From: Algicoccus sp048820935
GTDB lineage: Bacteria > Pseudomonadota > Gammaproteobacteria > Burkholderiales > Burkholderiaceae_B
DNA: 64,000 bases
Assembly (NCBI RefSeq): GCF_048820935.1
Contig: NZ_JBMERD010000001.1
Coordinates: 1-64,000 of the forward strand
Direction of reading: 5' to 3'
Shown here: in pieces, positions 1-9,188 of the stretch
How the letters are laid out: each line of letters starts with the position of its first letter
How positions within the stretch are numbered: the stretch's first letter is position 1
The notes under the pieces: model-generated
Seen by the model: only the letters and a program-made list of their open reading frames with translations
What the model was told of the DNA's origin: nothing
The model's database searches: none
Made by a program: the position numbers and the translations under genes

Positions 1-362
1 GGACGTGCTATACCGAAGCGTGGTACAGAGAAATACAGCATTTCTGAGGTAAAAATGAGACCGTCATTTGCAGTTGGCTCCAGTTCTATATCATAACCAT
101 TTGGACCGAATCGAACCGATGTTTTTAGGACCGTAGTTTCTTTGACGCCAAAGGTAAGTATTCGGTCAGCACCACCTTGTTTGGCAACCCAAACTTGCAA
201 CCTACCTTCTACGAGTTCGGATAACATGCGGAAATAAGCAACAAAATTACTTTTCCCAGAGCCATTGGCTCCGATCAGAACATTGAGATTGCTTAAATGC
301 AGGTTTTTCAGATTCCGTATAGACTTAAAGCCAGAAATGGATAAGGTTTTGATTTCACTCAT
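1..362 (-). CDS. AAA family ATPase, RecF/SMC-like, N-terminal part (cut by window edge)
   Basis: The reading frame starts at an ATG (base 362) and runs off the left edge, so only about 120 residues are visible. Residues 30-39 read GANGSGKSNF, a Walker A loop, preceded by the usual 'SGFKSIRN' opening of RecF/SMC-like ATPases. The following segment (GGADRILTFG, FGPNGYDIEL) matches the COG4637 type of predicted ATPase. A GGA motif lies upstream of the ATG. These proteins bind and hydrolyse ATP, and some act in defence or DNA repair, but the partner gene and the C-terminal catalytic motifs lie outside the window. No function can be assigned beyond the ATPase fold. Confidence 0.8.
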   Translation of the reverse strand, partial: MSEIKTLSISGFKSIRNLKNLHLSNLNVLIGANGSGKSNFVAYFRMLSELVEGRLQVWVAKQGGADRILTFGVKETTVLKTSVRFGPNGYDIELEPTANDGLIFTSEMLYFSVPRFGIAR

Positions 363-659
363 TTTTATTTCCGGTGAGGCTAAGCATTACGGTTTGTTTT
401 GTGAGATTGTTGGAGATTTTCATAATAAAACAACCAGCAACTCTGCTCTCGGTGTAATTTCATTGTTGGTTCGATAGGTTTGCGTGGTTGGAAATCCATC
501 CAGTACAGCTTGTCATTGTAGCTGACCTTATCGTTTTGACTATTCGTGTGAGCGACAGTTTATTGCATCAAAATGTTCCAATTTTTTAATATGAATTTAG
601 AAAAATTTAAGATAAAACCAAACCTAGTACATTCGAGCTGTGTGGCTGTGGCAAACCGT

Positions 660-1112
660 TCAGGAGTCACGACGGTTTTTTAGATCCAGATAACTAGCAT
701 CTCCAGTCTGTTTAGGGTCGATTGATGGAACTTCACGTGTTCTGTTGCGTTCATCTCTGGGATTTGGACCATACCTGTTAGGTCCGGCTTGACTCTTTAA
801 CAATAGAAGAATAAGCAGTATCAGAGTGCCTATGAGTGCAATAAATCCGACCATAAACCACCAGCCACTACGACCTGAGTCATGTAAACGACGGATACAG
901 ATAGCTATCGAGGGTATTGTTTGAAACAGAATGTAAATTCCCGATAGAAAGCCCACACCAAACTCTGGATTTAACTGATCCATCCCAACGTCTGCAACGA
1001 TGAGTACCAAGGTCACGATCAGATTGATGACAAAGAATGACCAGTACTCTGCGCGTGAGGCTCGTCCATCAAACACTGCGTACTTTTTGAAAGCTTGTAC
1101 GTAACCGTTCAA
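660..1112 (-). CDS. DUF805 inner-membrane protein
   Basis: 150 residues with the DUF805 (YhaH-like) pattern: an N-terminal FDGRASRAEYW motif, three or four hydrophobic membrane helices, and the family signature RRLHDSGRSGWW near residue 75, then a polar tail with GPNRYGPNP. It is an integral membrane protein of unknown function. It begins at a TTG that overlaps the TGA of the upstream epimerase gene, with AAAGGAG placed inside that gene as ribosome binding site, so the two are probably translationally coupled. Last gene of a three-gene minus-strand operon. Confidence 0.9.
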   Translation of the reverse strand: MNGYVQAFKKYAVFDGRASRAEYWSFFVINLIVTLVLIVADVGMDQLNPEFGVGFLSGIYILFQTIPSIAICIRRLHDSGRSGWWFMVGFIALIGTLILLILLLLKSQAGPNRYGPNPRDERNRTREVPSIDPKQTGDASYLDLKNRRDS

Positions 1113-2053
1113 TTTGGCTCCTTTCTGATCGCTTCGATCATGGTTTGATAGCCACTCAGTGCATTAGGCCATTCACACTCAAACCCTGTGCTTTTTAAAA
1201 GCGCATTACTCAAGCGCCTTTGTTGAATACCAGGTGTATAACGTGAGGGATCTGTCGTGCGTGATGGCACAGGAACATCAAGTTGTTTGGCCAGCGTGTC
1301 ATAAAACTGGTGTGCTGGCAAGGGGCTGTCATCTGTGCCGATATAAATCGAAGGTTTGGGTGCAGGTGTTTTTTGAGCTTGTGGAGCTTGTGCAGTTTGT
1401 TGAGTTCGTTGCAACAAATGTAAACAAGCCCTAGCTGCATCTCGGATATGAATGCGATTGACCCAGTAATCAGGGTCTTCTGGCAATAGAATGCGGCCCG
1501 CCATCAATGAGCGCAATGCTCGGTCACGACCTGGGCCATACAAACCACTTAAGCGTAGGATGCTTACTTGTCCCCGGTAGGTTGTTTGCAACCACGTTTC
1601 TGCTTGTAAAAGGACTTGTCCATTGAATCGATCGGGTTCGGTTGGGGTCGACTCATCAATCCAGCCAGTTAGTGCCCGATCATAAACAGCCGTTGAAGTG
1701 ACCATCAAGATGTGTGGTAGTCGGGCCTGAGTCATAAGTTGTGCGCACAGGGTTTGTAAACCCGTCAGAAATGTGTGCTCATAGCCTTGGCGTGTGAACG
1801 CATCGGGTGTTGGACAGTACACCACGTGGGTGATGTCGGTGGGCAAGGCTTTGAGTGATTCGCGATCGGTCAGATCGGCTGCGATGGTTCTGAAATGATC
1901 ACTGTCTTGAGCCTGATCCGAGTGATGGCGTCGCAGTGCGATGATGCGTGCCGTGGCAGCTTGCTGTTGAGGATCAAGGGCTTGTATCTGTGTTTGATAG
2001 ACGCTGGCGATATGTCGCCCGAGATCGCCGTAACCTGCAATGAGTAGTTTCAT
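1109..2053 (-). CDS. NAD(P)-dependent sugar-epimerase/dehydratase family protein (YeeZ-like)
   Basis: 314 residues with a short-chain dehydrogenase/epimerase fold. The N-terminus MKLLIAGYGDLGRHIA is a dinucleotide-binding loop of GxGxxG type. VTSTAVYD near residue 118 supplies the usual Ser/Tyr region, although the Tyr is not followed by the classical YxxxK. LRLSGLYGPGRDR near residue 165 is typical of NAD-binding atypical SDRs such as YeeZ. The substrate is unknown. The ATG overlaps the TGA of the upstream methyltransferase as ATGA, and the stop overlaps the DUF805 start. Confidence 0.85.
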   Translation of the reverse strand: MKLLIAGYGDLGRHIASVYQTQIQALDPQQQAATARIIALRRHHSDQAQDSDHFRTIAADLTDRESLKALPTDITHVVYCPTPDAFTRQGYEHTFLTGLQTLCAQLMTQARLPHILMVTSTAVYDRALTGWIDESTPTEPDRFNGQVLLQAETWLQTTYRGQVSILRLSGLYGPGRDRALRSLMAGRILLPEDPDYWVNRIHIRDAARACLHLLQRTQQTAQAPQAQKTPAPKPSIYIGTDDSPLPAHQFYDTLAKQLDVPVPSRTTDPSRYTPGIQQRRLSNALLKSTGFECEWPNALSGYQTMIEAIRKEPN

Positions 2054-2967
2054 GCGTTTGTCAGTGACTCCTTAAGTTCTGGTGCAAAAAATCGTTCTTT
2101 GAGAGCGGGCAATCCAATCCGATCCAATAGGCTTTCCAAACGGTCAATGGCTTGGCGCTGTGGTGAGCCTTTGCGTTGTGCCAGAATAAGCTCGTTTTTA
2201 AGGGAGTGCTCCCAGCCCACCAATTCGGTGACGGTCACTTGGTAACCATGTGCTTCAAGCTGTAAGCAACGCAACGTATTCGTGAGATGGCTGCCAAATT
2301 CTCGGGTATGAATGGGGCGACGCCACAATTCACTGATTGGATCCTGGCTATAAGGTGTTTTACTGGCACGCAATAGGCTAGCGACCTCGGCTTGACAGCA
2401 AGGCACGACCACGATGTATTCAGATTGACGCTTTAACCCAAACCGAATGGCATCGTCTGTTGCCGTGTCACAAGCGTGCAGGGCAGTGGTGATGTCGATT
2501 TGTTCAGGGATCTCTGTGCTCTCTAATGCGTCTTGGGTGTCTTGTGCTAAGAACGTCATCTGCGCCTCAAACCCGCAGTCACGGGCCAGTGCTCTGGCGC
2601 TCTCAACCAGATCTTCACGCCGTTCGATGCTGATGACTTGCGCTTGTGGTGCATGCCGACTCACAAAACGGTCAGTGAGAATAAAGCCCAGATAAGATTT
2701 ACCCGCGCCATGATCAACCAATGTCCAGTTGGGTTTTTTCTCGGTCAAGGCTTTGAGGGCAGGTTCAATAAATTGATACAGATGATTGACCTGCTTTAGC
2801 TTGCGTCGACTGTCCTGATTGAGTCGACCGTCACGTGTCAAGATGTGGAGTGCCTTGAGTAAAGCAGGAGACTGGTCGGGTGCGATTTGTGCAATGGTTT
2901 GTGCATCAGCTTGGCTGGCTTTGCGTGAACGAGCGGGTTTGGCTGCAGACGAGATCGCTTTAGGCAT
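2050..2967 (-). CDS. Class I SAM-dependent methyltransferase (Methyltransf_32-like)
   Basis: About 305 residues from the ATG at 2967. An in-frame GTG at 3006 would add 13 residues, and neither start has a good ribosome binding site. The SAM-binding region is LVDHGAGKSYLGF (motif I), followed by an acidic residue after the second strand (ISIERREDLV), then ITTALHACDTATDDAIRFG and a Cys-Cys loop VVVPCCQAE. This pattern (HACDTATD and PCCQ) belongs to the Methyltransf_32 group of cytosolic methyltransferases with no established substrate in bacteria. First gene of the operon with the epimerase and DUF805 genes. Confidence 0.85.
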   Translation of the reverse strand: MPKAISSAAKPARSRKASQADAQTIAQIAPDQSPALLKALHILTRDGRLNQDSRRKLKQVNHLYQFIEPALKALTEKKPNWTLVDHGAGKSYLGFILTDRFVSRHAPQAQVISIERREDLVESARALARDCGFEAQMTFLAQDTQDALESTEIPEQIDITTALHACDTATDDAIRFGLKRQSEYIVVVPCCQAEVASLLRASKTPYSQDPISELWRRPIHTREFGSHLTNTLRCLQLEAHGYQVTVTELVGWEHSLKNELILAQRKGSPQRQAIDRLESLLDRIGLPALKERFFAPELKESLTNA

Positions 2968-3137
2968 GATGATTGAAAAAGTTATCTGAATTAAAGGAGG
3001 AGTCACCTAGTACTTGTGATCTGTCTCGAGGCAACACGTACGGAGATTCTAGTGCATCGTGTGAATCCGAAGCTGAGAAGATCCCTGCGATTGGTAAACT
3101 AGCGTTTTAATTCAGTTCACTATAGGCGGATTCCACT

Positions 3138-3983
3138 ATGTCTGATGTCATCGCATTGGTTTTTGATTTTGATGACACTCTAGCGCCCGACAGCACATCT
3201 GGTTTTTTGCAAGAAATCGGTGTGGATGTCGAGGCTTTCTGGCGTGATGATGTGAATCCTTTGATGGCGCAAGGTTGGGATCCAGTGCCCGCGTATTTGT
3301 ACGCCATGATTGAATTGTCCCGTTCTGAGAAATATGGGTTGATTACCAAAGAGCGATTGCAAGCTTGGGGTGAAAAACTACCCTTACATCAGGGTGTGAC
3401 GACTGTCTTTGATCGCCTACAAAAAGTCATTACCAGCACACACCCTAAAGTTCGCCTAGAGTTTTATGTGATTTCCAGCGGTATTGGTGATGTATTGCGC
3501 CATATTCCAATTGCCTATCATTTCACACAAATCTGGGCCTCAGAGTTCTCCTACGGTAAAGACGGTGGGATTGATTTTGCGCGCCGGGTGGTGAGCTTCA
3601 CAGATAAAACTCGCTATTTGTTTCAGATTCAGAAAGGTATTATCGGTCCGGCTTATGAAAGCAAGCCTTTTGAGGTCAACCGTAAAGTCAGTACCGAACA
3701 CCTGCGAGTGCCCTTTGATCAAATGATCTTTGTGGGCGATGGTTACACGGATATTCCATGCTTCTCACTGGTACGCAATGCCGGAGGCGTGGCCTTTGGT
3801 GTTTGGGATCCACGTCATCGAGACACCCGACGCCGTGCTTGGGGGTTTATCGAAGACGGGCGTGTCTCAAATCTGAATCTTGCGCGTTTTGATGAGGATT
3901 CAGAGCTTTATATTTGGCTTGAGGAAGCTGTCCATAGTCTGGCCGCTCGCATTACCGTGAAAGGCAAGGCTTACGGTGGTTGA
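3138..3983 (+). CDS. HAD-superfamily hydrolase (phosphatase-like)
   Basis: 281 residues. HAD motif I is FDFDDTLAPDST (nucleophile Asp and second Asp). Motif II is the Ser in YVISSG. Motif III/IV is IFVGDGYTDIPCFSLV near residue 200, with the acidic pair that binds magnesium. The protein should be a cytosolic phosphatase or related phosphotransferase; the substrate is not evident. It overlaps the following tadA start by 8 bases, so the pair is probably one transcript. The gene lies divergently from the methyltransferase operon across about 170 bases. Confidence 0.88.
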   Translation: MSDVIALVFDFDDTLAPDSTSGFLQEIGVDVEAFWRDDVNPLMAQGWDPVPAYLYAMIELSRSEKYGLITKERLQAWGEKLPLHQGVTTVFDRLQKVITSTHPKVRLEFYVISSGIGDVLRHIPIAYHFTQIWASEFSYGKDGGIDFARRVVSFTDKTRYLFQIQKGIIGPAYESKPFEVNRKVSTEHLRVPFDQMIFVGDGYTDIPCFSLVRNAGGVAFGVWDPRHRDTRRRAWGFIEDGRVSNLNLARFDEDSELYIWLEEAVHSLAARITVKGKAYGG

Positions 3984-4542
3984 TCTTATAGACACTGTGG
4001 GAGAGGGCAGCACCTCTCAAGATGCGGTTTTTATGCGTCTAGCGCTTGAAATGGCGCAACAAGCGGCCGATGCCGATGAGGTCCCCGTGGGTGCGGTGCT
4101 TGTGAATGCGCAAGGTGAAATTGTGGGACGCGGTGCCAATGCGGTTTTGCGACGCTGCGATCCGAGTGCACATGCTGAAATTATGGCTATGCGTGAGGCT
4201 GGTCTTGCTTTAAACAACTACCGCTTACCGGACCTAACGCTCTACGTCACTTTAGAACCCTGCACCATGTGCTTGGGTGCGATTTTTCATGCGCGTATTG
4301 CACGTTTGGTTTATGGTGCCAGTGATCCAAAGACTGGCGCTTGTGGTGGCCGCCTAGATCTCACAGAAAAAGGTCTGATCAACTATCATTGCGAGATTGA
4401 AGGTGGTGTGCTTGCTGAGGATTGCGCAAAAATGCTGACTCGCTTTTTCTCACAAAGACGACAGCGTCAAGCTGAGAAAAAACGCATCGAACAACAACGT
4501 GCTGAACAAGAAACGATCCCACAAAACCCTGCCAAGTCCTGA
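3976..4542 (+). CDS. tadA: tRNA adenosine(34) deaminase TadA
   Basis: 188 residues. The cytidine/deoxycytidylate-deaminase zinc site is complete: AHAEIMA (His ligand and catalytic Glu) and PCTMCLGA (two Cys ligands). The pattern, with GAVLV and GRGAN upstream, is that of TadA, which converts A34 to inosine in tRNA-Arg(ACG). The GTG at 3976 overlaps the HAD gene; a start at ATG 4033 would also leave the whole domain. The C-terminal 30 residues form a charged Gln/Arg/Glu-rich tail that is longer than in E. coli TadA. Confidence 0.93.
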   Translation: MVDLIDTVGEGSTSQDAVFMRLALEMAQQAADADEVPVGAVLVNAQGEIVGRGANAVLRRCDPSAHAEIMAMREAGLALNNYRLPDLTLYVTLEPCTMCLGAIFHARIARLVYGASDPKTGACGGRLDLTEKGLINYHCEIEGGVLAEDCAKMLTRFFSQRRQRQAEKKRIEQQRAEQETIPQNPAKS

Positions 4543-4570
4543 AGAACCCATCTAATTTTGAGTAATTTAC

Positions 4571-5530
4571 ATGTCTGATCATCACAATCACGATTCTGAA
4601 CCGTCCTCATCTTGTGGTCACTCGCATGACCATAGTGAGAGTAATCCTGATATTTACGTCATTTCCCCATCAGGCGCAGTTCCAACGCGGGAACGTCTTG
4701 AGTTAGGGGCAAAGAACTTACGATCTCTAGGGTTTGGTGTGACATTGGATCCAGATGCGGCTTGTCAGTACTCACGGTTTGGTGGAACGGATGCACAAAG
4801 GCTGGCCGCGATTGAGCGTAGTCTGGCGCAGCCTTCAGATGTGGTGATGGCCTCACGCGGTGGGTATGGCATGACACGTCTGTTGCCGCAGATTAATTGG
4901 AAAGCCGTTGCAGACAGTGGCAAACGTTTTATTGGGCACAGTGACTTCACAGCATTCAACCTGGCGCTTCTTGCACAAACCGGTGCACCGAGTCTGACTG
5001 GACCGAACGTGTCAACAGATTTTGGGGAAGAAATGCCCGATGAACTGATGACGGATTTGTTTGTTGAGACGTTGCGGGGCGAATTACAAATCCTAAGTTT
5101 TGAAAGCCCGGACTCAGACGAGTTTGATGGGCGGGGGATACTTTGGGGTGGCAACTTGGCGATGTTGATGACATTGCTCGGCACGCCTTATTTTCCCGCG
5201 ATTCAGGATGGCATCTTATTTGTTGAGGATGTGCATGAACACCCGTATCGGGTTGAGCGCATGTTGTTGCAGCTCTTGCAAGCTGGGGTATTGGCCAAGC
5301 AACAAGCTTTGATACTGGGGCAATTTACCGACTATCGTTTATCCGCAGCTGATCAAGGTTACGATCTGGACGAGGTGATTGCCTATATTCGTCAGACAGC
5401 GGGTATTCCTGTCATCACAGGATTGCCTTATGGACACGTGCCTTTAAAAGCGACTTTGCCCATCGGTGTGCAGGTTGGATTGGCCACTGAAGATGACATG
5501 GCGTATTTGGTCTTAGATGAGCATGAGTGA
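4571..5530 (+). CDS. ldcA: LD-carboxypeptidase, family S66
   Basis: 319 residues. It removes the terminal D-Ala from murein tetrapeptides in peptidoglycan recycling in the cytosol. The S66 triad can be placed: the nucleophile Ser in IGHSDFTAFN, the Glu in FVEDVHEHPYRVERM, and the His in GLPYGHVPLKATLP; MASRGGYGMTRLLP is also typical. The first 26 residues are unusually His/Ser-rich (DHHNHDSE, CGHSHDHSE), which suggests a metal-binding tail not needed for the family fold. It begins 28 bases after tadA and is probably cotranscribed with it. Confidence 0.9.
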   Translation: MSDHHNHDSEPSSSCGHSHDHSESNPDIYVISPSGAVPTRERLELGAKNLRSLGFGVTLDPDAACQYSRFGGTDAQRLAAIERSLAQPSDVVMASRGGYGMTRLLPQINWKAVADSGKRFIGHSDFTAFNLALLAQTGAPSLTGPNVSTDFGEEMPDELMTDLFVETLRGELQILSFESPDSDEFDGRGILWGGNLAMLMTLLGTPYFPAIQDGILFVEDVHEHPYRVERMLLQLLQAGVLAKQQALILGQFTDYRLSAADQGYDLDEVIAYIRQTAGIPVITGLPYGHVPLKATLPIGVQVGLATEDDMAYLVLDEHE

Positions 5531-5575
5531 GTTGTATCAGTTGTTTTATCTGTGGGTGAGTTTGGAGTACGTTGC

Positions 5576-6622
5576 ATGATCGTCCTTGGGTTTGAAAGTT
5601 CTTGTGATGAAACCGGTGTGGCGCTTGTTTGCGCCAAGCGTGGTGTATTGGCACATGCCTTGCACTCGCAAGTGGCCATGCATGCAGAATATGGTGGGGT
5701 GGTGCCTGAACTCGCATCACGTGACCACGTACGACATGTCATTCCACTGACACGTCAGGTCTTAAAAGACGCACAATTGACTCTAGAAGATGTCGATGCG
5801 CTGGCGTATACCGCAGGTCCTGGTTTAGCCGGTGCTTTGCTAGTGGGTGCAGGGGCAGCCCAATCAATCGCTTGGTCTTTAGGTAAACCCGCATTTGCGA
5901 TTCACCATCTGGAAGGTCATTTGTTGTCACCTCGCTTGGCAGATCCAAAGCCTGAATTTCCATTTGTCGCGCTCTTGGTGTCTGGTGGTCATACTCAACT
6001 GATGCAAGTGCGTCATGTGGGTGATTACACCTTATTGGGTGAGACACTCGATGATGCGGCGGGCGAAGCCTTTGATAAAACTGCCAAGCTCTTGGGATTG
6101 GGTTATCCAGGTGGTCCAGCACTGTCACGTCTTGCTGAAGAAGGTGATCCGCGTGCATTTGATTTGCCCAGACCATTGATTCACAGACCTGATCTGGACT
6201 TTAGTTTTAGCGGACTTAAAACAGCCGTCTTACAGCGTACAAAGACTTTAGGCGGGCTGGATCAAATGACGCATCAGCAACGTGCTGATTTGGCCGCTGC
6301 GACACAAATGGCGATTGTCGATGTCTTGGTGTCGAAGGCGACTGCGGCGATGCGCCAGGTCAAGTCTCCACGTTTGGTGGTTGCAGGTGGTGTGGGTGCG
6401 AATGCACTTTTACGCAAACGTCTGTATGCACAAGCTGAAAAGTTTGGATTTGAAGTGTATTTTCCACCACTGGATTTGTGTACGGACAATGGGGCGATGA
6501 TTGCCTATGCGGCGGCAGAGCGTTTAAACGCAGGTTTGCTGGATCCGAAAGGGCAAAGCGATATTTTTGAGGTGCGTGCACGCTGGCCGCTCGATCAGCT
6601 GTCGCATCAATCAACTCCCTAA
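5576..6622 (+). CDS. tsaD: tRNA N6-adenosine threonylcarbamoyltransferase TsaD
   Basis: 348 residues from the ATG at 5576, which has GGAG nine bases upstream and gives the canonical N-terminus MIVLGFESSCDETG; an upstream start at 5552 would add eight foreign residues. TsaD transfers the threonylcarbamoyl group to A37 of ANN-decoding tRNAs. Visible motifs: the metal-binding HxxxH as HHLEGH (about residue 110), SGGHTQL, DDAAGEAFDK, GGPALSRLA, and the C-terminal GGVGANALLR and CTDNGAMIA. Length and motifs are standard. It lies 45 bases after the LD-carboxypeptidase gene. Confidence 0.97.
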   Translation: MIVLGFESSCDETGVALVCAKRGVLAHALHSQVAMHAEYGGVVPELASRDHVRHVIPLTRQVLKDAQLTLEDVDALAYTAGPGLAGALLVGAGAAQSIAWSLGKPAFAIHHLEGHLLSPRLADPKPEFPFVALLVSGGHTQLMQVRHVGDYTLLGETLDDAAGEAFDKTAKLLGLGYPGGPALSRLAEEGDPRAFDLPRPLIHRPDLDFSFSGLKTAVLQRTKTLGGLDQMTHQQRADLAAATQMAIVDVLVSKATAAMRQVKSPRLVVAGGVGANALLRKRLYAQAEKFGFEVYFPPLDLCTDNGAMIAYAAAERLNAGLLDPKGQSDIFEVRARWPLDQLSHQSTP

Positions 6623-6820
6623 CGTCACTGATATTCCAAATATTTCTAGACTAATTACATGAGCCACGTTAATCTCAACCAAATTAGCCAGTCAATATCA
6701 ATTGACAGTGATTTTCTACTCAAGTAGATGAAATCATTGAGAGTTCTTAATCACGCATTCTGACAGAAAAATAAGTGAACATACTATTTAACGCAGTCTT
6801 TCGAGTCAGTAGAAAATATT

Positions 6821-7541
6821 ATGAAAAACTTAATAATTGGTTTAATTGGACTGATTGTGCTGGGTGTTAGTCAACCAGCATTTGCGGTTAAGGTGTTTTG
6901 TGTTTTAGAGACTTATGAAGCCAGAAACAAGAATAAATGGTTTACTGAAATATTTGACACAAAAAAGAATTTAAACACACTTGAGACTGAGTTTTTTAAA
7001 GCATCTTTATAGTAAGCGTTTGATAAATCATGACGGCTCATATCACTGCACAACAGACAAAGAGCCTCTGTAGGATCAGAATAATCGATATCAGATTTCA
7101 ATCGAAGAAAGTCATAAAAGGTTAATAAATCATAGAAATGCTTATTCTTTACCAACAAAAATCATCGATTGGCGACCGGGATCTACAGCCAAGCCTGGCA
7201 AACCCAGTTCAAGTCAGTCAGTAGCAGCTCCTGCAGCAAAGAAGCCTCAGTCACCTAAGCCTAATCTGCAAGCAGCGCCGAAAGATCTGAGTCACTGTAT
7301 CAGCGTCACCCATAAATCGACAGGTCGAGCTTATTTGAAAAATTCTTGTGATTTAAAACTAAATGTTCGTTATTGTGTCGAAAGTACACAAAGCTCGTTT
7401 AACTGTGCGTCGAAACAATTCGGTCTCAAAACTCTTGAGGCCGGTGCTCAGAGTGGGATTCCATTCTATAAGCATGACGGGGGAGGGATATTCGGTGGGC
7501 GGCCTGTGAATATCCCAAGAGTTCAGCAGACTGGAATTTAA
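6821..7541 (+). pseudogene. Broken gene for a small secreted Cys-containing protein
   Basis: The first piece (6821-7012) encodes a clear signal peptide, MKNLIIGLIGLIVLGVSQ followed by PAFA and a cleavage site, then about 40 residues before a TAG. A second frame continues from a T/A-rich run near 6991-7000 and reads on through 7541, interrupted only by a TAG at 7071. That frame reads YHCTTDKEPL-stop-DQNNRYQ, then a Pro/Ala/Lys-rich linker, then a C-terminal domain with CISVTH, KNSCDL, YCVES and FNCASKQF. The parts fit one exported protein of about 235 residues with four or more cysteines in its C-terminal domain, as seen in many uncharacterised proteobacterial exported proteins. One frameshift and one nonsense change would explain it. 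A sequencing error in the homopolymer cannot be excluded. Confidence 0.65.
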
Positions 7542-7627
7542 GCAACAGTACTTATATTTGTCGTTAACAGTCCAACCATCGTTCACACCATTGTTGTACG
7601 AATCAAAAAACGGTGATTAGCCGGTAG

Positions 7628-8263
7628 TTATTTTTTCTTGCGCTTGCCAAACTTGGGTTCCGTTCCTTTGAGTAAACGTGAGATGTTGGCTGCATGTCGA
7701 TACAACAGCATGACACTCATAAAGATAATCGCCAGTAATAAATAAGGATTAAGGGTCCAAAACGAGTCTGCGCCTAATAGGTAATAAGTGGGTACCAGAA
7801 CGGCTGCCATAATCGCTGCAAGTGATGACATGCGTGAGGTGTAAGCCACTGCAAGCCAAGTGATTAAGGTAAAGAGACCTAACCAGGGTGAGATTGCTAA
7901 CAGAATACCGAGTGCAGTAGCGACACCTTTGCCACCTTTGAACTTTAAGAAAACGGGATATAAGTGCCCCAGAAAGGCGGCAACACAAGCCAAGGCAACG
8001 GCGCTGGCGCTGTAGTTCGTGACAACACCTGCAAGCCAAACTGCAAACCAACCCTTAAAGGCATCTCCTAAAAGTGTCAGGACAGCAGCAGTTTTATTCC
8101 CTGAGCGTAAAACATTGGTGGCGCCTGGGTTGCCAGAACCATAGCGACGGGGATCTTGTAAACCGAAGACCTTGCTCCAGACCACCGCAAAGGGGATAGA
8201 ACCCAACAGGTAAGCGATGACGATGATGATCAGGTTGTAGGCATTGGGATCAAGAGTGTCCAT
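7628..8263 (-). CDS. plsY: Glycerol-3-phosphate acyltransferase PlsY
   Basis: 211 residues, multi-spanning inner-membrane enzyme that transfers the acyl group of acyl-phosphate to glycerol-3-phosphate, the first step of phospholipid synthesis. The three conserved loops are present: YLLGSIPFAVV, GSGNPGATNVLR and KFKGGKGVATALG. Length is typical. A Lys/Arg-rich C-terminus (FGKRKKK) lies on the cytoplasmic side. It is divergent from surE and converges on the broken secreted-protein gene. Confidence 0.96.
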   Translation of the reverse strand: MDTLDPNAYNLIIIVIAYLLGSIPFAVVWSKVFGLQDPRRYGSGNPGATNVLRSGNKTAAVLTLLGDAFKGWFAVWLAGVVTNYSASAVALACVAAFLGHLYPVFLKFKGGKGVATALGILLAISPWLGLFTLITWLAVAYTSRMSSLAAIMAAVLVPTYYLLGADSFWTLNPYLLLAIIFMSVMLLYRHAANISRLLKGTEPKFGKRKKK

Positions 8264-8415
8264 GTTGTCTTGTGTCTCTTTTGTTCAAAGTTTGACTGCC
8301 CTGCGTATACGCAATTACATAGGGGCTTGATGCGCACAGTTTAAACCGTTGCACCTGAGTTCTGATGCCGAGCACAGTACAATGGTGGATGTTGCCTAAT
8401 TATTTGTATTTTTCT

Positions 8416-9165
8416 ATGAAGATTCTGATTTCCAATGACGATGGTTATAGTGCACCCGGGATTGAGATGCTCTATGAAGTACTCAAGCCTTTTGCACAGA
8501 TCACCGTCATTGCGCCGGAAGTGAACCACAGTGGTGCGTCTAACTCATTGACGTTGAATCGGCCGTTGCAAGTTCGCAAGGCGAATAACGGTTTTTATGT
8601 GGTGAACGGCACGCCTTCGGATTGTGTGCACATTGCGTTGACAGGTTTGTTAGATTTCAAACCAGATTTGGTGGTGTCTGGCATCAACAATGGTGCGAAT
8701 ATGGGGGACGATACCTTGTATTCAGGAACTGTTGCGGCTGCGACTGAGGCCCATTTGTTTGGTATCCCTGCCATTGCGTTTTCTTTGGTGGATCGACACT
8801 GGAACCATTTGGATGCGGCAGGCCGGATTGCTAGAGAAGTGACATTGCGATTTATCCAGTCACCGCCTGTGGAGCAGGCGCTGCTGAATGTGAATATTCC
8901 TAGCTGCGAATATGAAGACATGCAAGGGGTTGTGATGACCCGCTTGGGTAAACGCCACAGTTCGCAACCGGTGATCCCAGCCACCAATCCCAGTGGAGAA
9001 ACGGTTTATTGGATTGGGCCTGCAGGTGATGCGAGCGATCATTCGCGTGGCACGGACTTTCATGCCGTTTATAATCGCAAGGTCTCGGTCACGCCGCTTC
9101 GTTTGGATTTGACGCACGATTTACAATTAGGAGCCGTGCAGCGTTGGCTGACAACGCAACCGTAA
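8416..9165 (+). CDS. surE: 5'/3'-nucleotidase SurE
   Basis: 249 residues from the ATG at 8416, which gives the canonical start MKILISNDDGYSAPGI; the open frame extends further upstream but without family similarity. SurE is a metal-dependent survival nucleotidase acting on nucleoside monophosphates. The metal ligands are the Asp-Asp pair at residues 8-9, the Ser in NHSGASNSLT and the Asn in VSGINNGANMGDDTLYSGT. It begins the conserved surE-pcm-nlpD run: 23 bases separate it from pcm. Confidence 0.96.
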   Translation: MKILISNDDGYSAPGIEMLYEVLKPFAQITVIAPEVNHSGASNSLTLNRPLQVRKANNGFYVVNGTPSDCVHIALTGLLDFKPDLVVSGINNGANMGDDTLYSGTVAAATEAHLFGIPAIAFSLVDRHWNHLDAAGRIAREVTLRFIQSPPVEQALLNVNIPSCEYEDMQGVVMTRLGKRHSSQPVIPATNPSGETVYWIGPAGDASDHSRGTDFHAVYNRKVSVTPLRLDLTHDLQLGAVQRWLTTQP

Positions 9166-9188
9166 TTTGGGTCATGAGGAACTAAAAC

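Noticed and set aside
4765..5184. 139-residue open frame opposite the LD-carboxypeptidase gene
   Set aside because: Antisense shadow with no recognisable domain and no ribosome binding site.
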